A stretch of DNA of 64,000 bases from Grosmannia clavigera kw1407 (GCF_000143105.1 NW_014040772.1:186001-250000); one strand, 5' to 3'. Counted from the stretch's first letter, positions 1 through 10,524 are shown. The notes: generated from the sequence alone by a model not told the origin. Made by a program: numbers and translations.

Positions 1-1556
1 AAAGTCAGAGGAAGAAACACATCTTTCTTACGCTCTGTCCTCTAATATATCCGAGTCTAGGAAGCTATCGTGGTGTGAAATTGGGTTGTATAATATAGAG
101 AGATAGGTGGTTAGAAAGGGGTGATCTCGGCGACACCTTATATAGACTTTCTCCTTAATAATCGAAGGCTGCAAGTAGTAGAAGTGGTTGAATTTAGTGA
201 AGGTAAAAGTCCTTAGCAGCGACGGCCAAGATAAGCTTTTGAATAATACCGCGACTTAGGGCGGACCACAGATAGTTTATGCTGGCTTTAACAAAGTCTT
301 TTATACTTATTCTTTAGCTACATCTGAGCACCGGCGTACTTTCAACGTAGTAACTGTGCCAGACCATGGCTAGGTTTAGTCCTCGGCTCCGCTGTTAGCA
401 CCCTTTGTCTCAGTCCACACTTTCTCCTTACAGACACCTACCTTCACCCCACCTTTGCTAGACAAGAACGAACTATATGGCCACGAGAACTATACCATTT
501 TAACCGCCTCTTTCACTTGATTATGGCCGTAGAGCTCTCGATATCCACCTAGCGAATCAAGATAGCTAATGGCCAAAATAGATACAAGGACGATAATAAA
601 TGGATTAGGAGTCTACCACGTTAAGCAGCCATGACTACGAACTAGCACTCACCGGTGACTCTCACGAGACGATCTTAACTAGGATAAGAAGGTGCAATTA
701 CGGCTACTATACGGAGTACTAGGAGGTATACAATTTAAATCACCCAACAGTGTTTATCCCCAACAGCAACTTATCCTATTAGGCTAATAATATTGTAATC
801 AGCAGCTACCAACTGTTCCGAGTAAATTGTTAAGACTCTTTACGGAGTACTGATGTCTTAACGCATTTCAGCGTGCAACGGCAGACCTGCTAAACTAGGG
901 TACGTTTACTAGCTTTTGTTAACATGTAAAGAAAATCTCGGATGTAAGATACCTGTAGACAAAGATGTTCACGCTTTAGCATATCTCCTATGATTATACC
1001 TGCCGAATTAGGGTGTGTTTACTAGCTTTTGTTTTACATGCAAAAAAGACTTGGGATAAGTGCATTGTAGACGAGGGTGCTTGCTTTTATTCTGCTGTAA
1101 ATTGTGTGCCTTAGGTACGCTTTATCCTATCTGCTATAGAGGGAAAACGACCACAACTATTAACGGGTAAAGGGAACATTACGCTAAAGTATTAGTGATG
1201 AGACTCTTAGAGAGGGGGGCAGGGGCCTCAGGACCCCTTCCTTTGTGTACTCTCTCGCACACCATTTTTGAGGCCGAAAAAAACTCTTTTTAAGAAAGCA
1301 TCATCCGGATAGCATACTCTATCAAAAAAACTATGTACCTTTCTTGAATGGTGCCCCTTTAATCCCGTAAACTGTACTCCGTACTCCGTAGTTACAGCGT
1401 TTCTATGGACATGGACGTTGATCACGTGACCGAATTGCGGTGCTTATCGTATCCACCGGCTGGTTCACTAGCGCTCACCTGAATATTCCAAGTCTCAATA
1501 CTCCGTACGCTTACTCCGTACTCTCTTCATTATCAACATCATCGTCCTCCATCGCC
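1..1556. other. AT-rich gene-empty region
   Basis: All six frames are broken by stops and the longest open stretch is about 65 codons, so I see no gene. The base composition is clearly richer in A and T than the coding DNA that follows, as expected for mutated repeat DNA in ascomycetes (RIP-type decay is an inference). It holds a diverged direct repeat (about 880-1095) and several copies of the ACGGAGTA/TACTCCGT motif near 711, 841, 1371-1393 and 1497-1523. The last copies lie just upstream of the ATG of the next gene, so they may be in its promoter or 5' leader. Confidence 0.6.
880..1095. repeat. Diverged direct repeat, two copies offset by about 113 bp
   Basis: Two copies of about 85-95 bp are visible, roughly 880-975 and 1000-1095. 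Both contain the core TTTACTAGCTTTTGTT followed by an ACATG-A-rich block and then a TGTAGAC block. Many of the differences are transitions. This looks like a mutated tandem duplication or the remains of a repeat family. Confidence 0.55.
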
Positions 1557-4088
1557 ATGGCTGTTCATATCAACTACCAAGAGCTGTTCAAAAAGGCAGA
1601 GAGCCTCTTCAAAGCAGCAGAAGCCCGAGCAGCCGAGGCAGACGCTCAGGTGAAAGCAGCGGAAGCCGAGGCAGAAGCTGCGAAAGCCGAGGCAGAAGCT
1701 GCGAAAGCCCAAGTGGCTGAGGCAGATGCTCGAGCAGCCTTGGCAGATGCCCGAACTGAAGAAGCCAATGTTTGGGTGAAAGCTGCTCAGAAGCAGCTTG
1801 CAAAAACAGCGTTCTTCGAATTTCTCGACATATGCCACAGCAACGTCTTCATGAAGCTCGACGTGGAGAGAAACAAGCTCCTCTCGACGACCGGCGGACT
1901 GACGAGCGTGGACGGAAAACAATACCCTCGCAGCCTTCAGCCGTGGACCGAGTTTGATGCCCTGCACGACGAGAGCTTTGCGGTCTTTGAGCGAGCATTC
2001 CGTTCGCAGGAACTGTTTCCTTCGCCTGCTGGCCTAGGGTATCTTGCCGACAAGCTGAGCGACAAGAAGCTGGCCAGCGAGGAGGACTTGAAAAACTTTG
2101 AGTGCTTAGCTGTCGAAGGCTGCGTGCTCGACGTCCTCCCCCGATTTCTCGAGCTTGTCAGCGGCGACACGTCGATATTTCCAATGACCGACCCTCCCCG
2201 CGCCATCTCTTTCAACAACTACCCGTTTGGCGTCATCGCCGCCGAATCAGACGAGGAACACAGCGAGCCTGAAGCCGAAGTGGAAGCAGACGAAGGCAGC
2301 TCCTCACAGCGGGAGCAAAGCCGAGGCCGGACTCAGCACCGGCCTCTCCGCAAACCCCTGCTGATCAAGGACGACCGGCCGGCGTATATTGGCGCACTCG
2401 GTACTGCTAAGCGGGATATGGATGCAGCCGCAGCAAGGGCGGCGGCAGAAGCGGAAGAACGAGAGACATCGGGCCCACCGATGAAGCGGCGATCACCAGA
2501 GCGAACCAAGGTGCATCCGGACCAGTGGTGTTTCCGGCACTGCGCAGACGACACCATCGACGCCCGGCCGCTCTTTGTGATCGAGTACAAAGCAGCACAC
2601 AAGATTAGCGATTCTCTGCTCCGCGATTGTCTCGTTCCCGAGACGGCGGCTTCCCTGATGGAGGGCGCCATCCGAACGGTTGCTGGCCAAAACAAAGCCG
2701 ACAACGTAGCCACGGCCAAGCGAGACATTGCCAAGGTATTCACGCAAGTCTTCCACTACATGATCGACTACGGCCTGCAATACAGCTACGCAACCACCGG
2801 CAATGCATTGATTTTCCTCCACATCGACCTGAAGCAGCCGACGACGCTTTACTACCACCTAGAGGAGCCGATCCGGGCCGTACAATCAGCCGAACGCGAG
2901 GACGTCAAACGCTCCGCTGTTGCGCTTGTGCTCTCGTTCGTGCTTATGTCGATGAAGGGCGAGTACATGACACAGCGGTGGAAGAAGAGCATACACAAGG
3001 AGCAGCCCAAATGGCCCCAGCCATATGCAGACATGAAGGACATGAAGGACATGCCTACCAACACTTTGACCGATGTGTCGCTTGGTACAACGACAGCCAC
3101 CCTGGCTTCAAGGACGGCGGAAGCCTCTAGAGACCCTCAAAAACGAAGCAGCACACACCGACAAGGCCGCGATGACGAGCGGAACCCAAGCCCAATGTCC
3201 CTCGCAAGCGACACGACACGATCATCATGTGCGTCGAGCAATGGCACGGTCGGCACAGCTACAACGCAGGTGGAGCCGGACTGTTCATATGCAGGCAATG
3301 TCCCTGTATCGCCGACTCTGGCGTTCTGCACACAGGCGTGCCTATTGGGCCTTAAGACAGGCGGCAAAAAGGACCCGCGCTGTCCTAATGTTCATCTACA
3401 CAGGCGAAGCGACGCAGAGGATGAGCAGCACCCGATTACGGCAGACGAGCTACGAACGAAACTCACGCAGCAGCTGGCTGACGACATGGACCACGATTGC
3501 CAGAACCTTGAGCGGTACGGCATGTACGGCGCGATTGGGGCGCTGTTCAAGCTAGCGCTAAGCGAATATGGCTACTGTTTCGTGGGCAAGGGTGTGCAGC
3601 GGGTACACTGCAAGCAGTTGGAGCAGGAGGCCTTGGCATACAGCTTTCTGGAAGCGTGCCAGGGCCAGCTGGTGCCAGTGGTGTTTGGCGTGATCGAGCT
3701 GGAAGACGAGTACTGGACTCAATGCGGCGCGCACATCTCGCACATGATGCTGATGTCGTTTGCCGGTGAGTCGCTGTGGCACCACGGCCGGAAAACGCAC
3801 AACCCGTCGCTCTACCACGAGGAGATGATGCGCACGCTGGAGGAGCTGGAGCCCTATGGAGTGGTGCACGGGGACGAGAACAACAACAACATGGTGTGGA
3901 ATGAGGAGCTGCAGCGCGTCATGGCGATTGACTTTGACCGTGCAGTAGTACCGCCGCAGCCGGCAGACGCTGACCTTGCAAAGACACTGTCTGCAGGCGG
4001 ACAGGACAAACGGAAAGAGGCATTTGACGAACACGATAAAAAGGAGACGAAACGCGCTAAGCTAGAAGCGGACGGCACAACACCGTAA
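1557..4088 (+). CDS. Coiled-coil / nuclease-like / kinase-like protein (fungal accessory family)
   Basis: A single-exon gene of 843 residues. I chose the ATG at 1557; the frame is open further upstream only through a GTG at 1440. Residues about 12-70 are an Ala/Glu/Lys-rich coiled coil with exact 21-bp tandem repeats. Residues about 310-370 carry a hydrophobic-E-x-K signature (FVIEYKAAHK) resembling the PD-(D/E)xK nuclease core found next to kinase domains in fungal and Crinkler-type proteins. The C-terminal third starts with a CTQACLLGL...RCPN block, then a kinase-like fold with a catalytic-loop-like HGDENNNN and a DFD in place of DFG. A normal glycine-rich loop is not obvious, so kinase activity is uncertain. 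The tail is Lys/Glu rich. The family assignment is from memory and the function is unknown; defence, effector or selfish roles are inference. It lies directly beside AT-rich decayed DNA. Confidence 0.7.
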   Translation: MAVHINYQELFKKAESLFKAAEARAAEADAQVKAAEAEAEAAKAEAEAAKAQVAEADARAALADARTEEANVWVKAAQKQLAKTAFFEFLDICHSNVFMKLDVERNKLLSTTGGLTSVDGKQYPRSLQPWTEFDALHDESFAVFERAFRSQELFPSPAGLGYLADKLSDKKLASEEDLKNFECLAVEGCVLDVLPRFLELVSGDTSIFPMTDPPRAISFNNYPFGVIAAESDEEHSEPEAEVEADEGSSSQREQSRGRTQHRPLRKPLLIKDDRPAYIGALGTAKRDMDAAAARAAAEAEERETSGPPMKRRSPERTKVHPDQWCFRHCADDTIDARPLFVIEYKAAHKISDSLLRDCLVPETAASLMEGAIRTVAGQNKADNVATAKRDIAKVFTQVFHYMIDYGLQYSYATTGNALIFLHIDLKQPTTLYYHLEEPIRAVQSAEREDVKRSAVALVLSFVLMSMKGEYMTQRWKKSIHKEQPKWPQPYADMKDMKDMPTNTLTDVSLGTTTATLASRTAEASRDPQKRSSTHRQGRDDERNPSPMSLASDTTRSSCASSNGTVGTATTQVEPDCSYAGNVPVSPTLAFCTQACLLGLKTGGKKDPRCPNVHLHRRSDAEDEQHPITADELRTKLTQQLADDMDHDCQNLERYGMYGAIGALFKLALSEYGYCFVGKGVQRVHCKQLEQEALAYSFLEACQGQLVPVVFGVIELEDEYWTQCGAHISHMMLMSFAGESLWHHGRKTHNPSLYHEEMMRTLEELEPYGVVHGDENNNNMVWNEELQRVMAIDFDRAVVPPQPADADLAKTLSAGGQDKRKEAFDEHDKKETKRAKLEADGTTP
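1665..1706 (+). repeat. Exact 21-bp tandem repeat in the coiled coil
   Basis: Two identical adjacent 21-bp units encode the AEAEAAK heptads of the N-terminal coiled coil. Being in frame, they lengthen the coil without breaking it. Confidence 0.75.
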
Positions 4089-4232
4089 GGGGCCAACGGT
4101 GCGGGGCATCGTAAATCCGGAGCTACAAGTGTCACGTGTCCAGGGACTCATGGGCTCTTGAAGATCGCTATTGGCATTCCTAAAAGAGCGAGATCTATCG
4201 TCCATCCTAGCACCAGATGGCTGCACACACTC

Positions 4233-5609
4233 CTAGCTGATAAAGCCCTTGGGGCCGGCCCAGGTGCCCTTGACCATGGAGCTGTAATAGACCCAGGGAA
4301 AGAAGTCCTTCTTGAGGTAGTAGAAGGAGCGGCGGGGGATGCTCTGGTCGATGCCAAAGAAGTCGCCAAAGGTCTCCTTGGGTTCGCCACCATACTTGAA
4401 CTCGGCCAGCATGACCTTTCCGTACTGGGTGATGAGAGGGCAGGAGGTGTAGCCGTCATAGACAGCCTGGGGGTCCTTGCCGTCCATGGCCTGCAGCATG
4501 TTGGCAACCAGGATAGGCGACTGCGACGTGATGGCAGCAGCAGTCTTAGCAGTTGGCAGACTAGAGGCATCACCAAGGGACCAGACGTTGGCAAACTTCT
4601 TGTGGCGCAGGGTGGCGTCGTCGACATCGACCAGGCCGCCGGGGTTGGCGAGGACGCTCTTGGCGACGAAGGCATGGGGGCCCATCTTGGGGACGACATG
4701 CAGGAGGTCGAACTGGCGAGTGACCTTCTCGCCGTTAGCAAGGGTGAAAGTGGCCTTGTCGCCATCGATGGCGGTGAGATCGTGCTGGAAGAGGCCCTCG
4801 ACACCGCGCTGGACGCGCAGCTCCTCGAGCTTCTGGCTGTACTTGGGCACGCCGAACATGGCGGGCAGGGCGGTGGCGAAGCTGATCTTGATGGACGAGG
4901 CGGCGAGATCGGCAGGCGTGTAGAGCTCGTCGCGCGTCCACTTGTCGACAGCCATCCAGAGGACCTTTTGCGGTGCGCCGGCGCACTTGACAATGCCGGA
5001 CGGCTGGGTGAATATGGCATTGCCGCTGCGCAGCTGGTCGAGCGTGCGAAAGACCTTGTCGCAGGTCTCGTAGCCGTAAATGGTCGAGACGAGCGAGCTG
5101 GGGTCGGCGAGGGCCTCGGGCAGGCCCTTGATCTGGTCGTAGTTGATCGTGATGCCGGGAGCAACGACGAGCTGCTCGTAGCCGATCGTGGCACCGCTGC
5201 TGAGCGTCACGGCATTGTCGGTCGGACTGAACGACGTCACGCCGGCGCCGTAGAGCTTGAGCTTGCCGTCGACGAGCGAGCTCATGGGCGCTCGCAAGTC
5301 CTCCTTGTTCTTGAGCCCGCCACCAACGAGCGTCCAGCCGGGCTGGTAGTGGTGCCACGAGGCCGGATCGACGATGGCGATGTCGTCCTGTGCGAACCGT
5401 CCGGAACGCAGAAGCTGGTGGCTCACGGTCAGACCGGCCGAGCCGCCGCCAATGACGAGGACCTTGTGACTCGCAGAGGCCGGCCGCACCGGCGGAGTAG
5501 TGGTGCTGGTGCTTGCGATAGGACTTGGCGTTGCTGCGGTGGCAAAGGTCCGGCCGAGAGACCAGACAGCCGCCCGGCGCGTTACTTGTGATGCCCGACT
5601 GGCAAGCAT
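4233..5609 (-). CDS. SQR: Sulfide:quinone oxidoreductase, mitochondrial
   Basis: A 458-residue single-exon flavoprotein that oxidises hydrogen sulfide at the inner mitochondrial membrane and passes electrons to ubiquinone, forming a persulfide on an acceptor such as glutathione. The first 45 residues are rich in Arg, Ser, Thr and Ala with no acid, as in a mitochondrial presequence. The FAD Rossmann motif GGGSAG is at residues 54-59 and a second FAD-contact motif (NVWSLGDASSLPTAK) at about 341-355. Cysteines at 209 (IVKCAGAPQK) and 390 (TSCPLIT) sit where the redox-active pair of the eukaryotic enzyme (HMT2/SQOR type) is expected; Cys183 is a third. The length fits the family. It faces the persulfide dioxygenase gene across a 589-bp intergenic region, so co-regulation is likely but inferred. 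Confidence 0.93.
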   Translation of the reverse strand: MLASRASQVTRRAAVWSLGRTFATAATPSPIASTSTTTPPVRPASASHKVLVIGGGSAGLTVSHQLLRSGRFAQDDIAIVDPASWHHYQPGWTLVGGGLKNKEDLRAPMSSLVDGKLKLYGAGVTSFSPTDNAVTLSSGATIGYEQLVVAPGITINYDQIKGLPEALADPSSLVSTIYGYETCDKVFRTLDQLRSGNAIFTQPSGIVKCAGAPQKVLWMAVDKWTRDELYTPADLAASSIKISFATALPAMFGVPKYSQKLEELRVQRGVEGLFQHDLTAIDGDKATFTLANGEKVTRQFDLLHVVPKMGPHAFVAKSVLANPGGLVDVDDATLRHKKFANVWSLGDASSLPTAKTAAAITSQSPILVANMLQAMDGKDPQAVYDGYTSCPLITQYGKVMLAEFKYGGEPKETFGDFFGIDQSIPRRSFYYLKKDFFPWVYYSSMVKGTWAGPKGFIS

Positions 5610-6198
5610 GGTGATGCGGTTGAGGAGCAGAGGGAGAAACGTGCAGGAAGGAGAGCACGAGAGAAGAATGGCCGCAATCGCTTGCAGACAGATGAAGGAT
5701 CCTGAAATTTTTCGAATGTGGGTCAGATGAGAGGCACAAAAAACTAGTTTAGCTTCCTGCCCAAAGTTGTGGAGGGCCGGCGATCAGCCCACTGTTGGTA
5801 CCCCTGACGAGCCCGAGAGCCGACGGATAGCAGGAGGAGGATGTTGGACGTCGGGCGGAAGAGAATAGTCTTTCAACGGCTGTGTGTCTGTGTGTAAGAA
5901 CCGTTTGCAGGACGGTGCATAACTATAGGCATATCACTGTGTAGAGGGCAAATACCCGCAACAGATAAGATGTCGGAGTGCGATCACAAGCTCTGTATTC
6001 CAGCCTATCGAAGCCGGTCCACCGGCTCGCCACTGGCGACCGATAGCCTACAGCGGCTTGTCGGTCACTGGTCGCCGACGTTTCTGGCCAGCAATCGCCG
6101 ACATCCTGCGAGTGCCAAGTAGAAGTAGTAGAGTATATGGAGGCCACATTTCGCGCAAGAAGAACTGTCTTCCTCGCCGGAAAGCGACCATCTTCACA
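5610..6198. promoter_or_regulatory. Shared divergent promoter of the sulfide-oxidation pair
   Basis: This 589-bp region lies between two start codons that point away from each other, SQR on the minus strand and the ETHE1-type dioxygenase on the plus strand. Any cis element here can act on both genes. I see no long open frame of its own and cannot name a specific binding site. Confidence 0.6.
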
Positions 6199-7390
6199 AT
6201 GAGCATGCTGCAACGCCAAGTCTGCCGTCAGCAGCCGTTCGCAGCCAGACGTCTGGGGCTGTCGCTGGTGACTGCAACACGGGCGCACTTTCGCACATCT
6301 TCAGCGGCGAGACAATCTACACTAATGACAAGGCTGGCTCCTCTCCAGCTTACATATCGCACCTTGAGCAGCCCATCAACGCTACTGAACTCCGCTTCCT
6401 TCGCTTCTGCGGCTGGTGTGACCAAGGAGCCGAGCATACACAACGTCTTTGAGCCAGTCACAGGAACGTGGCAGTACGTAGTGGCTGATCCGGCTACATT
6501 GCAAGCCGTCATCATGGACCCGGTCTTGGACTATGACCCAGTCAGCCAGGCCGTCACTACTGAAGCAGCCGACGCTCTGCTGGCTTTCGTCCGGGAGAAA
6601 AGCTACCAGATCTGTCATATCCTGGAAACGCATGCCCACGCCGACCATCTGACCGCTGCATCCTATCTCCAGAGCCGTCTGGCAGAGAAGCAAGGACACA
6701 AGCCACGAATTGGTATAGGCAAACGCATCACCCAAGTGCAGACTCTGTTTGGCAAGCGCTATGGCGTTCCTGCAGAGGAGTACGGGGCTGTCTTTGATAC
6801 GCTCTTTGAGGACGACGAGACGTTTGCTATTGGAAACCTGCAAGCGAAAGCTGTCCATCTGCCTGGCCACACGCCGGATCATGTTGGATATATGATTGGA
6901 GGTAGGTATTTCGTTTAAATATGTATTGAATAACTCGTCGCATTATACTGTGTCTAATCTGACATTGCTCTGGCCAACAGACAACGTTTTCTGTGGCGAT
7001 TTGTTATTTCACGCAGATATTGGCACTGCTCGATGTGACTTTCCCGGAGGAAATCCTAGTCAGCTTTTCCACTCGGGACGCAAGCTTCTCGCTCTGCCTG
7101 GACATGTAAAGATCTGGACAGGACACGACTACCCACCCGAGGACCGTCGAGACGCCGTGGCATGCTTGACCGTGGACGAGCACAAAGCGCAAAACAAGCA
7201 TCTCTCTGGTGGTGTCACTGAGGAGGTGTATGTGACCTTGCGTCGGGCAAAGGACGAGACAATGGCAGCCCCAAGGCTCCTTCACCAGTCGCTTCAGGTC
7301 AACATTCGTGGAGGTCGGCTGCCGAAGCCGACGTCAGAAGGCTTGCGGTTGTTGCATCTTCCTTTGAAACCAAACGGGACGGAGTGGTGA
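6199..7390 (+). CDS. Persulfide dioxygenase, ETHE1-type metallo-beta-lactamase fold
   Basis: Two exons, 6199-6901 and 6981-7390, give 370 residues; the 78-79-nt intron (GTAGGT...CAACAG) splits the Asp codon of IGDNVFCGD. The enzyme oxidises glutathione persulfide to sulfite, the step after SQR in mitochondrial sulfide detoxification. The first 60 residues are Arg-rich without acids, fitting a mitochondrial presequence. The metal motif HAHADH is at residues 145-150, the third His at 224 (GHTPDH), the bridging Asp at about 247 (FHADIGTARCDF) and the last His at 283 (TGHDYPP). The single-domain layout, without a fused rhodanese, matches ETHE1 rather than bacterial fusions or glyoxalase II. The pairing with SQR strongly supports the role. 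Confidence 0.92.
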
Positions 7391-7983
7391 GGTATAGCTC
7401 GTGGACGATAACATAACGGTAGTATAAACTATGATAACGGCCGTTTCCCGACATTGTTAGTTAACGTGGATTTGTATACAGCGCTGTTGTCGGCTGTAGA
7501 CGTACACGGCGACTAACAGTCCTCAAGCCAAGCTTTCTCGCTCTTCAGCAATAGAAGCAAGCAGCTCACATCTCCATCATCACTGGGCCATGTATACGAG
7601 CTGCTCTTTGAAGCGCGATGTGCACACGAGCCAGTAAGAAGAAACAAAGACCCGTTGGTACATGGTCCATAGTATAAATCAAACATCTGCCAAAGCGAAA
7701 GGCGGAGGACTTCGGGCCAACTTTCTCCCCGGTCGACGCCCTCGTCACTCCCAGCTTCGTCTGTTTCTCTTTCCTTGCCCTAACGACCAGAGGTATTAGT
7801 CACGTGTAGTCCCACGAAGCGCCGCTCACTATTTCTATTCAAAAACATCGTGTGACACAGAAAAAATCAAAAATCAAATCAAAACAAAACACAAAATCCT
7901 CAAGAGTCAAGTGAGATCTACGTTCAGCAATACTCATCAATACTCATCAAAGCCGCGGTGTCAGCACACCAAAACCGCCCAAG
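7391..7983. other. Intergenic region upstream of the DUF6604-type gene
   Basis: No gene is seen. The last 130 bases before the ATG at 7984 are an A/C-rich leader with runs of CAAAA and AATCAAA and a tandem AATACTCATC repeat near 7929-7948, which looks like an ordinary fungal 5' leader. Confidence 0.5.
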
Positions 7984-10524
7984 ATGCTTCCGGGGTTCCT
8001 CTTGTCCTCGTACCAGCATTACAAGCATGACACTGCCATCGTCACCTCTTGGCTTGTCAACACGGCCAAAGAAAATGGCTACGACGCTTCGCTAGCGGGA
8101 ACCGCTGTGGCGAAGCCGTCTAGGCTCAAGGGCAAGGCCCGCAAGCTTATGAAGGAAGAGTTGGCGAGATCTGGGAAGCACACTGGCGACGGTGTCAAGA
8201 AAGCAACAGGGCACAAGCATACCTACAAATATGTGCTCCGAACAATCGACTTTGTTCCTCTTGCACAGTTCATCGCTGCCGTCACGAAGCCGAAGCCGGT
8301 GGAAATGCCCCTGACGATGGCTTCGACCATCAATCGCGTCATCCGTGTGCGAAAGTCATTCGCCATGATTCTAAAAAAAGAAAATATTGAGACGGATGAA
8401 GAGTCAGACTTGAAGCACTCTCACTTTGTCAATGTACTTCAGCGAGTCCGCGATGTACTCCAGCCTCTGGGCAATTTTTCAGGCTCATCTGGGGCACAGG
8501 GGGGGAACACACAGGGGTTGCCCGGTATTTTCACGGCTCTGCAAGCCTACAACACGCCCGAAGGGTTCCCGGACATATCAGAAGACAGAAATCGTAATCC
8601 GGATCATGAGCCAGAGTTTGAGAACTCAATCGATGAGGCATACCTTGCCTTCTGCGCCTTGTTTCAAGACGCTCATACCCTCCGATCGTGCATCTTCAAA
8701 CTCTGGAACGGGTACCAGGATGGTGATCTCCACCTCGCTCCGGTCGCTATGGCGACTAACACGGCCATCCATCTGCTTCGTCAGATGGAGGAGGACATGT
8801 CGGAGCTGGTCAACAGGCACGGTGGCTTTGGCTACTTTCTTGAAAGCTATTACATGACCGCCTGCGTGGGGATGGGCGAAAATACCGAGAGAAGACAGCA
8901 GCGCGATGATGACATCAACACAGACACATACGATTTTGCAGACTACTTCATGGTCATCGTCTGGAAATGCCTCTCTGCATTTAGCTGCTCCAACCAGACC
9001 GAACAGTTTCGAGTCTACAACGGGGACTTTGGCCATTTCGATCTGACCAAGGACAGAGACGAGCTGTCCAATGCCCAGAAATATAAGCAAGACAAGGCCG
9101 CTCTCATGGAGATGCTCGGCGACATCACGGTGGCCATGACGTTCAAAAGCCCGTGCGAAGACGCCCTCATCCGCGGCGTGCGCCATATTCTCAAGTACGA
9201 CACTATCCCGTTCTGGGTCATCTTTGCTGCCCAAGTGTATCTCGATACACTTCACACTTTGCAGGGCCCAGACGGCCAATACTTGCACCCCATCGAGGAC
9301 ATGCAGGCCAAGGCCCAAGACGTCTCGGAGTCGATGCGTGCCGCGATGAAATACCATCGCGAGAAAAGTATTCGTGCTAAGACTTGGAGGGGTTCCAATG
9401 ATGCCTCTCTTAAGCGCATCATTGATTTCTGCGACTTCTGGGCTGCTGATCCTGTCGGGGCCCTCAAACAACGTCATGGGTACAGCTACACCCCCAATTT
9501 CTTCTTCCATCATCACCCTCTGTACTGTGGCCTATGGATCCACCATGTCGTCAGTGCCTTTCACGAAGAAGGAATCGCCCTCACACAGGCCTGGGGTGGA
9601 ACAGAGCACATGGGACAGCTTTACCACGCCATGAAGCGAAACGGTGATCTTGAGGCGAACAGCTGGGCTGACATGGAGGTCCTCATGCGGATCCAAGTCA
9701 TGGATAAACTCTTTGTGGATGGCTTCCCCGAGACCTTTGAAGAGGATTTCATGAATTTCTGTCAGTGCTTGGGATACAAGACGGACGACTGGGTGCCACC
9801 CAGCCGAAAGAAGAGGAGCCGAGGCGTCATCTCTTCTAAAGTTCCTCGGGTGTTCAAAAAGCAGGCGCCCGTGTCTATGCGCTTCAACCAGCTGCTCGGG
9901 CGCAGCATGGATGGCAGCATGACGACGAAGGATATCATGCTGGTCCTCAGCGAGAGCCAGTGGACACAGATCGATGAGGATGACGAGCTCATCGTGGAGA
10001 GAGACTTTTCTTCGGGGGCGGGTGCAACGACCACTGAAGACGAGGACGGTGACGAAGCTGGGCCGAAGAGGATTGCGCCCGCTGAACTTATGTCCAAGTT
10101 GGTCACGGCTTTGCAGGCCGAGGCGCTCGAGATGTCCTTTGACTACTTTTCCATGCACGTCTCCTGCTGGACCATGTTTGAGGCCATCCATGGTGCTCTG
10201 GAGGGCAAAATGCGCCAGCTGTTCAAGAACACTTATATTAGCGACGTTAGCCGACTTCCCTCTGTCGTTGGCTACATTTTCATTGCGGCATCGCAGAAGC
10301 AGACGTGGCCCGGAGAGGAGCCGCTCGGCCTCATGCAATTGGCAGCACCGCCCATGAAGACGGTCATTGACGAACAGGGTAGCAAAATTCATGACCAGCT
10401 GTACAAACACGGGATGCTTTGTGAGTACGCAGATGAGGAGAGCGAGGATGAAGATGAGGATGAAGATAGCGACAGCGAAGACAGCGAAGACAGCCAGGCA
10501 GGATCGGAAGACGCTGAAGAGTGA
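7984..10524 (+). CDS. DUF6604-type fungal protein with acidic tail
   Basis: An intronless gene of 846 residues. The N-terminus (MLPGFLLSSYQHYKHDTAIVTSWL) is the hallmark of fungal proteins I recognise as DUF6604, whose biochemical role is unknown. Residues about 1-280 form this domain and include a basic linker with a KPKPVEMPLTMASTINRVIRVRKSF block. The middle has no catalytic motif I can name and reads as an all-helical globular region. Residues about 605-625 are Lys/Arg rich (PPSRKKRSRG) and could act as a nuclear signal. The last 35 residues are almost only Glu, Asp and Ser. Such proteins are common in variable gene sets of filamentous fungi, which fits the surrounding compartment. Confidence 0.75.
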   Translation: MLPGFLLSSYQHYKHDTAIVTSWLVNTAKENGYDASLAGTAVAKPSRLKGKARKLMKEELARSGKHTGDGVKKATGHKHTYKYVLRTIDFVPLAQFIAAVTKPKPVEMPLTMASTINRVIRVRKSFAMILKKENIETDEESDLKHSHFVNVLQRVRDVLQPLGNFSGSSGAQGGNTQGLPGIFTALQAYNTPEGFPDISEDRNRNPDHEPEFENSIDEAYLAFCALFQDAHTLRSCIFKLWNGYQDGDLHLAPVAMATNTAIHLLRQMEEDMSELVNRHGGFGYFLESYYMTACVGMGENTERRQQRDDDINTDTYDFADYFMVIVWKCLSAFSCSNQTEQFRVYNGDFGHFDLTKDRDELSNAQKYKQDKAALMEMLGDITVAMTFKSPCEDALIRGVRHILKYDTIPFWVIFAAQVYLDTLHTLQGPDGQYLHPIEDMQAKAQDVSESMRAAMKYHREKSIRAKTWRGSNDASLKRIIDFCDFWAADPVGALKQRHGYSYTPNFFFHHHPLYCGLWIHHVVSAFHEEGIALTQAWGGTEHMGQLYHAMKRNGDLEANSWADMEVLMRIQVMDKLFVDGFPETFEEDFMNFCQCLGYKTDDWVPPSRKKRSRGVISSKVPRVFKKQAPVSMRFNQLLGRSMDGSMTTKDIMLVLSESQWTQIDEDDELIVERDFSSGAGATTTEDEDGDEAGPKRIAPAELMSKLVTALQAEALEMSFDYFSMHVSCWTMFEAIHGALEGKMRQLFKNTYISDVSRLPSVVGYIFIAASQKQTWPGEEPLGLMQLAAPPMKTVIDEQGSKIHDQLYKHGMLCEYADEESEDEDEDEDSDSEDSEDSQAGSEDAEE

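Noticed and set aside
1440..1556. N-terminal extension of the coiled-coil/kinase-like protein from a GTG
   Set aside because: GTG is not a usual start in fungal nuclear genes, and the ATG at 1557 begins the conserved-looking part.
4158..5591. 477-codon plus-strand open frame opposite SQR
   Set aside because: It is the antisense of a high-GC gene with clear enzyme motifs; its own sequence shows no domain.
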